Shown: in pieces, positions 57,372 through 64,000 of the stretch
How the letters are laid out: the number at the start of each line of letters is the position of its first letter
Position numbering within the stretch: the stretch's first letter is position 1
Translations under genes and position numbers: made by a program
Source: Fomes fomentarius
Lineage: Eukaryota > Basidiomycota > Agaricomycetes > Polyporales > Polyporaceae
Direction of reading: 5' to 3'
NCBI GenBank assembly: GCA_022606135.1
Contig: JABYQN010000002.1
Coordinates: forward strand, 3,906,001 to 3,970,000
DNA: 64,000 nt
The notes under the pieces: model-generated
Told to the model about the DNA's origin: nothing
Seen by the model: only the letters and a program-made list of their open reading frames with translations
Database searches by the model: none

Positions 57372-60300
57372 CTATGCCATCCTGGACGGATCGGGGTGCT
57401 GCATCGACTGCTTCGTCTCGCGCTGCTCGTGCATCTCTTCTTCCTCGTACGCCTCTGTGACGACCTCCCTGACGACCTTGAGCTCGATCGCGGTCGGTTG
57501 GGTCAGCGTCGCCGTCATCTGCCACCGTTTGCAGCACGACGTTCGGCAGCGTTCGTTCGGTCGCGGATGATGAGTATGTGTGTGTTGTGGATCATGGGCG
57601 GGGGCGGCGCGATGATGGGATTTGGGTTTCAGCAGCAGCGATGTCAGGAAGACGATGATGATGTGTGTGTGTGTGTGTGTGGGGGGGGGGGGGGGGTGGG
57701 GAATGCTGTGAGAAGCGGTAGATGGACGAACGAGCGAAGGTTGTGGGACGTACCGGCATGTTTACGAATCCGGGTTCTTGTGGGCGTTTTCCGGAGGAGG
57801 CACGGTAGCCCTCGGAGCCGCCGAAGATCTTGAGCGACCGCCTGGTGTTGAGACTGCCAAAAGGGAGGGCCGAAGGAGTGCGGGGTGATGATCAGGGCAT
57901 GCGAGATGCAGAAGGGATGGTTAACGTTACTTACGCTACTAGGAATGTGTTTGCATACACTGTAAAGCGGATGGGTGTGGTTGTGAGCATGGCGAACGGA
58001 GGAGAATAAAGCGATAAGTGTCGGAGACGCACACTTGGTCAGGATGCAGGAGAGCGCGGCGTAGATGAAGTTGTCAGGGAACGCGATCGACTAAGGAGGG
58101 GGAGGGCGGGGGGTTGGAGTACCGTGAGCGTAATGCCACTAGCCTGAAGCTCCGAGCGCCCAGCCCGAGGGTACAGGAGAACTTACGAATGCGACGTTCA
58201 TGATGTGTACAATGCTAACATCATAATGCAGGGAAGGGGAAAATCCAGTCAGTTCGTTGTGTTCCCAGCTGTGCCTTGTCTTCGCGACAACGCAAATTGC
58301 GAGACTCGAGCTGAAGAAGCACCGACTAACCAAGTGATCAGACCTGCAGGGGCACGTACGTGTACGTATACGTATACGTCGGAGCAAACAACCCATCAGC
58401 TAAGCTCGAGCAGACGGAGCGCGCGTCCACGACATGCGCCCACTCAGGATAAACCCAAGAGCCAAGTGACCAGTACTCACCGGTGCTGACGGCATACATG
58501 ACCAGAACATCCAGAGTCGAGTCCGTTCTATCAGCGTAACGAGTGATCCGAAGTCAGCGAACGCGGCTCGCACACAAGCAATTTTACCACCGTCAGTCAT
58601 CATCTCCGCCCTTCCGAGCTCCAGCCTCGGAGTCTGGAAGCCGGCAGGGGAATGTTGCGACGAGAAAACTGCAACACTGCACCAGGGCAGGGTGAAGAAG
58701 TACAAGTACTCAACTTGTTGATCCCCGTCCGGCTCGTGCGGAGGACGTAGATGAGCGTCGCGGTGATCATCATGTCGCCCGCCATCTGTATCGACGAGCC
58801 CACGGACGCAAGCCACTGTTTTGCGCGCAAGGGTGCAAACATGCGATTAGTGCCCAGCAGATCCGCAATTTCGCCACCGTTGAAGACGCATGCGGGCAGG
58901 ACGGGAACATAAGAAGCGAGCGCAGCGTGGGTTCGAGTTAATGGGCGGTCCGTCAGAGAGCGCTCAATATCCATTTACTCACGGAAAACTTTAGCCAGTC
59001 GGTAAGACTATTTGATTTGAACCTGGGAAGGCGAGCCGGAGCCGCGGATCAGCGTGCGAGCGGGGTGAGCTTCGGGAAGCATCCGAGAGCCGGATAGAAG
59101 GGATAGACTCAACGCACATCTTCACGGACAGAGCTGAAGGTAGTGGCACTCAGCGCTCGGAGATAGCGAGACGACCATGCACTGCAGACGTGGACGGCTT
59201 ACCAGTGAAACAGCCTGTGTGATTATGGTTATCATGCACCAGTGTCCGTGGCGTGGCAAGGGGTGAGCCGCGGAGACCGCTCAAAAGCGCGGGACACTCA
59301 CAGACGTTGCCAAAGATGAGGACAATCTGCGTGAGAGACGATAAGCACGCGAATTTCCAATACATGCTGCTAGCAGTATGTGTATTAGAAGACTCACCGC
59401 GATAGCGACAATGCTTCTGAACTTTGGGCTTACTGGACGTGCGCCTGTGTCAGCATAGACCAAGCACCCAAGCGTCCCGGTGTATCCACGTACTAATCCA
59501 CACACGTCGGGCAAAGAAGCTAGAACAGTGGGATCGGATCGTCTGTGTCAGAGGAACTCCAAGGTCGAAGGCGATTAGAAGAAGCTCACCACTGGGAGAT
59601 AAGCGCTGCAATGGACTACCCAAACGACAATGTCAATGCTCTCTCTACGAACGGCTCCCAACTGAGACAGCGTGACGTACACCAGGAATGGGTAGAAGCT
59701 ACGAAATAGGTTGTTCAGTCAGGCTACGATTGAAATGAGTGTGTAAGCCCTTACGTTTATTGACCTGCGTGTGGATGAGCTCAGCCTTCAGTACAATGGC
59801 GATAGAGAGAAGACGGACCAGACAGTCGGGTTGAGAAAGAAATACGTCGGTTCCCAGAATTTTGTTATCAGGTAGAAGTATCTTTACTATGATATTAGCT
59901 GCTGAGATACCAGGGACACTGAGAGTAGAGCATACGCGGTATGCAATGTCAGGACTGTAGTGAACGTCTCAAGCACCCTGAAGAAGGATGAGAATCTTTG
60001 CTTCCGAATAGCAGTGAAATAGAACAGACATACATGACGATCAGAACCTGGTGATCGATCAATCCTTCAACATGCTTGAGTAACTGGTAGGATCGTGGAA
60101 GGACGCACCCATGCTTTGAGCAGTGTACGGTCATTGGGATATAACCGAAAATACCGAAACGTTTGGTGAAAGATCATGCCATTCAGCCTGACTCGGAGAG
60201 ACATATCGGTGCTCATTAGAGATCGAAGAATACGTAAACGGCCCGAGGACGTACAGGAGACTGCCAGCAACACCCAGCAACCAAGCTCCAAGCGTGTTAC

Positions 60301-60373
60301 CAACCGGAAGATGAGGAAAGACGGCGACCAACGGATCCACCGGTGCGTCCGACGAGGTAGCATTGGAGGCCAT
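57372..60373 (-). CDS. DUF6534 seven-transmembrane protein 2, many small exons
   Basis: Start at 60373: MASNATSSDAPVDPLVAVFP, then GNTLGAWLLGVAGSLL, the family opening. Later exons read LNGMIFHQTFRYFRLYPNDR then TLLKAW, VLETFTTVLTLHTAYA, KYFYLITKFWEPTYFFLNPT then VWS, SFFARRVWI, MAGDMMITATLIYVLRTSRT then GINK, and TDSTLDVLVMYAVSTG. After that come AFPDNFIYAALSCILTK, VYANTFLVA and SLNTRRSLKIFGGSEG. The tail ends TAIELKVVREVVTEAYEEEE then MHEQRE, with a stop at 57372-57374. All landmarks seen in the paralogue at 11791-13871 recur in order (YPND/YPRD, YLIT/YLVT, FFAR/FFLV, SRTG, NTR). It has more than twelve exons; boundaries are approximate. An intron holds a GT/G-run microsatellite at 57662-57696. 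The role of the family is unknown; the fold suggests a receptor or transporter-like membrane protein. Confidence 0.78.
57662..57696. repeat. (GT)n followed by poly-G
   Basis: About ten GT units run into a stretch of 16 G. It lies in an intron of the minus-strand DUF6534 gene 2. Confidence 0.9.
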
Positions 60374-61375
60374 GGTAAACAGGTGAACGACGAAAGAGGC
60401 GACCTCAGCTGCACAGTCCGCGTCGGCGAGAGACGGGGATAAGAGGCTAGGGGAGAAAAGAGCTCGGGACCGGTCCCAAGCGAGAACTTTAAAAATGAAA
60501 TACGTCTCCGCGCGCCAGAAACTATCAATGCGAGATACATTGCATCATCACTATCACTTCGCGTCTGGTGCCTATTCAGTGCCGGCTAACCGGAATGACC
60601 GCCTCTCAACCCTAAGTTCGAGGACGGAGCGCCAGGCTCGGTTCGCATCCAGTGCTTACAGCATATCAGGATTGCAATCTAATTGAAGGCCGCCCCGTCT
60701 AGGCCGTGTTGTTCTGTATCGCCGTTGTCAGCGTGTGCGTAGTCCGAGTGCTCTGCGGGAAAGAAATGTACTCATGTAGGATTGCAGCCAAGGTTCGTCC
60801 ATGGAGGCGTGCCAGTGCGGGATAAACTTGAACGTTAGGTTTGAAAGCGGAAACGAAACAGGCGCTGGACGGGGGAACCGTGCGTTCCCATTATGGACTT
60901 GCTGTGACACCAGGCCTCGGCTTGAAGCTCCGTTCAACTTGAACTTTTGATCTTATGCTATGAAACTCGTACTTACGGCCCCCTCCCCCCCAAAGCCAGA
61001 GCAAGCAACACACCACAAACCACAAAGTTGCGAACTACTGTTGCCAGCATCCGTCCACACAACCGACTCGGAGTCAACTCTGACCCACTTTGCACATCAC
61101 GGTGAATCACATTCGCACTGTTATACACATCATCGATACTGATATCGATACATCACAGACGAGACGAGGACAACCTATCGTACACTCAAAGGATCCAGCC
61201 CCACAATTTGCCATCACAGAGCGACCGCGCGCCCAACAACACTTCCGAGCCTTAAACCTCGATGACGCACCAGTTTGCAACCACAACCGTTGATTGTTGA
61301 CCATTGACCATTGACCATTGACCATTTGACCTCAATCGCCGACCACCGACCTCGTCGGACTAACCGTCCACGAAA
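60374..61375. other. Intergenic with short tandem repeat
   Basis: No gene supported. A heptamer array (CATTGAC units) lies at about 61296-61330, just downstream of the stop of the minus-strand gene that follows. Confidence 0.5.
61296..61330. repeat. CATTGAC heptamer tandem repeat
   Basis: Four to five near-perfect copies of the unit TTGACCA/CATTGAC in tandem. Confidence 0.8.
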
Positions 61376-62191
61376 TCAGGCTCGCGCCGAGCCGACGACC
61401 CCACGGCGCGTGGGTGTCCCCATGGGCGTCACGGACGCACTGCCCGCGGACCAGGTCTTGTCAGAGTAGGTCTTGCGCGGTGAGATGGACGTGTCAGAGT
61501 CGCGCCAGCCGTCCGCGGACTCGCGGTACTTCTGCATGAGCGCCTGGAAGTCGCGCTTCGGGGACCGGCCAGACAGCCCGGCCAGGATCGACGCATAGTC
61601 CTGTTGCGCTGCCCGTCAGCCCGAACCCGAACCCGAACCCCAACCCCAATCCATGCCCCAACTTCCAACCGTGGAAGCTAATAGACGATAGATCCAGTGG
61701 ACGTGGACGAAGGACTCACCGACGTGTGGTACGCGCTGCTCTTCGTCTTGAGCGGCGTACGCCCGTTCGCAGCAGCAGTCCGGTGCTTCCTCCCGATGCG
61801 CGCGAGTTTCGGGCGGTAGGCGCGGTACCGGTACTTGATCGTCTGCGTCGGCGACGGCGGGAGCGTGAACAGCCCGTCCGTCGACATCTCCCCGTACCCC
61901 GTCAGCGTGTACTCGTCGTCCGAATCGTCGCCGCTGCGACCGCGGCCGCGGCCCGCGCGGGGGCTCGGCGTGTTGTAGCCGCAGTCGAGGTCGAAGTCGC
62001 GGTCGGGGTTCCGGCGCGAGGGCGTGGACGTCGTGGGCGAAGGGAGGCCGTCACCGATCGCGCCGGAGCTGTCGTAGAAAGACGCGGTGAGGAGGGCCGT
62101 GCGGCGGGCGAGAGCCTGTGGGTGTGGTTGTGAACGATCTGAGTCTATCGGCAAAGTTAGTGGGGTCACGTACCTTGCGCTGGGGAGGCAT
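61376..62191 (-). CDS. Hypothetical protein, 212 aa
   Basis: Three exons, 62191-62174 (MPPQRK), 62115-61720 and 61600-61376, all phase 0, give 212 residues. The protein starts MPPQRKALARRTALLTASFY. A low-complexity Ser/Asp/Arg-rich middle follows (PSPRAGRGRGRSGDDSDDEY), then FTLPPSPTQTIKYRYRAYRP and KLARIGRKHR. A more ordered C-terminal part reads DYASILAGLSGRSPKRDFQA, then LMQKYRESADGW, and the tail ends TPMGTPTRRGVVGSARA. No family recognised. The basic, SP/TP-rich sequence suggests a nuclear or phosphoregulated protein, which is inference only. A TATAAA on the minus strand at about 62263-62268, some 72 bp before the start, supports transcription. Its second intron holds degenerate CCCGAA/CCCCAA repeats. 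Confidence 0.72.
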
Positions 62192-62349
62192 CGTTGGTTG
62201 GTCCGTCGGGGGTTGTGTATTGGGATGTGCGAGTGGAGAGGGGAGAGGCTGAGAGGTTGAGTTTATATCTGGGGATAGAGAATGAAGCACGCTTTGACCC
62301 CCGCCAGCGCACGCATGATCATGGCCAAAGCCCCTAGGAGTCAAACAGT

Positions 62350-62670
62350 CCTTCACGCCACTTTTGTGGGATTATGGTTGTATTGTGAGGCTTTTGGCAC
62401 CGGTGAAGTACGCTTGAAAGTATGCCATTGGAAGGTCTTCTGACGTTCATATCCGCTTGTGGTGGAGCGAGAGGACGCTTGCGCCAAAACCACGCGCGGG
62501 CTTGGATTGATGCGCGATGTTCATCTTATACAGTATCGGGAGCACTTCAGTCTTCAATCCAATCAATTCTGTGCGTGCCTTTTACAATGCACTGCAGGGC
62601 ATGTCAGTTATCGTCCAGTTCGCGCGGACACGCCCTGCACCTGCAGCGGCAATACTGGCCTCTCTTAGGT
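62350..62670. repeat. Duplicated segment, copy 1
   Basis: Matches 63080-63418 as a diverged direct repeat, and near its right end also resembles the last coding bases of COG8 (GCAATACTGGCC versus GCAGTACTGGCC). Confidence 0.72.
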
Positions 62671-63079
62671 GATCACGCTCAATTGCGGAGCGACTTGACG
62701 AGGGGGTGAGATGGAATTGGGGTGATCCCTTCGATCTTTGTTACGATCTTACCAGAAGCGTTTGGGTATGGCCTGCGAGATGCAAAGATACCCTTGTGCG
62801 AAGTCTAGCATGCAGTCCCCTCTAGCTATTTTCCTATCGATCTGATCTGAATGCATCCCCCTCGAACTCAGCGAACGTAGTGCTGAATTGCTAACACAAT
62901 GTCGTTCAGACAAACAAGTGCTGTGTGATGCTGGCAGATGGTAGTATCTGCGTGAAGTGAGATACTCACCACAAGAATATATGCGGTACAAGCCAGCCAC
63001 TCTTTGGCCCACGCCAGCTGCGCGTCCACGTGGTCAGTGGTTCCGAATGGCCAAAGTCACTCAGTATGTCCACAAACGT

Positions 63080-63418
63080 CCCTTCACGTCCCGCCGCTGT
63101 CGTGGAATAATGGATGCGCCTGCAGGCTTTTGGCAGGAGATGTCGGTGAAGGACACGAGAAAAGATGCGATTGGAAGGTCTTCTGGCTCCGTTCACCACG
63201 TTCATATCCGTTTTGTGGTGCAGAGGCGAGAGGGAGCTTTCGTGCCTGCTGCAAACCACATGGCGTGGATCGGTGAGCGAAGATGAAAGGATTGTCATCT
63301 TATACAGCATCGGGAGCACTCAGTCTTCAATTAACCACTTCTGTGCGTGCCTGTTGCAATGCGCTGCGGGCATGTCAGTTATCATCGGGTTCAGTGATGT
63401 GGTACTCACCAGAGGACT
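63080..63418. repeat. Duplicated segment, copy 2
   Basis: Diverged direct repeat of 62350-62670, located immediately downstream (in minus-strand sense) of the COG8 stop codon. Confidence 0.72.
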
Positions 63419-64000
63419 CTATGCAGTACTGGCCAGCCACTCCTCCCACTCGCTCAGCACACCCGCCAAGTCCTCGCCCGCAGCGAACTCACCCTCGCTC
63501 ATCTTCGCGCCATACACGCCCTCTACGAGTGCCCTCCTGAAGAAGGGCACGAAGACCTTCACGTAAACCGTCCCCGCCGCGCGCACTGCAACCTCTTCCC
63601 GCTTTGCGTCTTCCGCGTTGGAAGACCCGTTCGCCCGCTCGTCTGATACAGAGCGCGCGCAGACGAGAAGCACGATCGCCCCATGAGCGAGCGAACGTTC
63701 CAGCGCGAGGAGCAGGTCTGATAGCAGGGCAGCAGGGGCGAGCAATCGCAGGCCGTTCAGCGCCGTGAGGATGGCGTTTGTATACAGCGCCAGAGGAGGG
63801 TAGGACAGCAGCATAGTTGGAGGGGAGTTCGCAGGAGCGGACGCGATCGCAGCCAGTTGTGTGTCCGTAGGTATGGGCGGAGACGCGGCCGCTGCAGGGG
63901 TGAGGAGGAATTGACTAGGTTTCTTCCGCGCGACGGAGCCTGTCCGTGAACGCGACTTGGACGTGTCTTCCGAGTCGATGGCTCGACACCACGCGTCCGT
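63419..64000 (-). CDS. COG8: Conserved oligomeric Golgi complex subunit 8, C-terminal part (runs off the window)
   Basis: An open minus-strand frame of 193 residues enters from the right edge, so the N-terminal part and start lie outside. The key block LLSYPPLALYTNAILTALNG, then LRLLAPAALLSDLLLALE, is the conserved COG8 core near the C-terminus. The sequence then reads VKVFVPFFRRALVEGVYG and ends LSEWEEWLASTA at 63419. COG8 belongs to lobe B of the COG tethering complex at the Golgi, which is needed for retrograde vesicle traffic and glycosylation. A Ser/Arg-rich, probably flexible segment precedes the core (SEDTSKSRSRTGSVARKK). An older form of its last exon may have continued farther, because copies of its 3' end occur downstream without the stop. 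Confidence 0.85.
   Translation of the reverse strand, partial: TDAWCRAIDSEDTSKSRSRTGSVARKKPSQFLLTPAAAASPPIPTDTQLAAIASAPANSPPTMLLSYPPLALYTNAILTALNGLRLLAPAALLSDLLLALERSLAHGAIVLLVCARSVSDERANGSSNAEDAKREEVAVRAAGTVYVKVFVPFFRRALVEGVYGAKMSEGEFAAGEDLAGVLSEWEEWLASTA

Larger units (their letters stand above)
62192..63418. other. Intergenic with duplicated segments derived from the COG8 3' end
   Basis: Two related copies of one sequence lie at about 62350-62670 and 63080-63418, about 740 bp apart. They share, in order, GCTTTTGGCA, TTGGAAGGTCTTCTG, CATCTTATACAG-ATCGGGAGCACT, TCTGTGCGTGCC and GGCATGTCAGTTATC. A third stretch at 62956-63010 matches the coding end of COG8 (EWEEWLAST region). No gene is otherwise visible. 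Confidence 0.7.

Noticed and set aside
61615..61660. Degenerate CCCGAA/CCCCAA hexamers that resemble telomeric repeats.
   Set aside because: Few imperfect units located inside an intron, and the unit is not the fungal TTAGGG repeat.

Overview
The window looks like nuclear DNA of a basidiomycete fungus, probably an Agaricomycete and plausibly Polyporales. Genes are dense with short (about 50-65 nt) GT-AG introns and some very small exons. Two seven-transmembrane proteins carry the basidiomycete-type DUF6534 pattern, there is an expanded F-box/leucine-rich-like family, and housekeeping genes are fungal (importin-9/Kap114, malic enzyme, COG8, an ABCA-type transporter). I saw no rRNA gene, tRNA gene, CRISPR array or bacterial operon. 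No homology search was possible: family calls rest on motifs, and exon boundaries were worked out by hand from splice signals and reading phase.

Layout. 0.7-6.2 kb: an F-box-like gene split by an apparently complete hAT transposon (1292-5119) with perfect 8-bp target duplications and an open 950-codon transposase. 7.0-11.0 kb: an FAD monooxygenase and an intronless GH79-type glycoside hydrolase. 11.8-13.9 kb (minus): DUF6534 membrane protein 1. 14.6-15.8 kb: a second, non-autonomous hAT-like element. 16.7-17.8 kb (minus): a small secreted, probably GPI-anchored protein. 18.6-23.1 kb: importin-9. 23.5-25.4 kb (minus): an RS-domain protein, divergent from malic enzyme at 25.7-29.3 kb. 29.3-32.1 kb: gene-poor. 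32.1-33.7 kb: an F-box protein. 33.7-38.2 kb: gene-poor. 38.2-39.4 kb: a paralogue of the 16.7-kb secreted protein. 40.5-43.8 kb: an F-box cluster with one intact gene, one minus-strand fragment and one pseudogene. 44.8-45.8 kb: an NmrA-like oxidoreductase. 46.8-52.8 kb: an ABCA transporter. 54.1-54.9 kb (minus): an FMN-binding Alr4036-type protein. 55.2-56.5 kb: an RCC1-repeat protein with a frameshift. 57.4-60.4 kb (minus): DUF6534 protein 2. 61.4-62.2 kb (minus): an unrecognised 212-residue protein. 63.4 kb to the edge (minus): the C-terminal part of COG8, with decayed copies of its 3' end downstream.

The genes do not form an evident metabolic cluster. The window is a mix of conserved single-copy genes and lineage-expanded accessory families (F-box, DUF6534, small GPI proteins), with DNA transposons landing in the accessory parts. 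The strongest observations are the intact hAT element with its mirrored subterminal palindromes, the gene it broke, the second hAT-like element, the microexons and non-consensus introns in conserved genes, and the paired secreted proteins.
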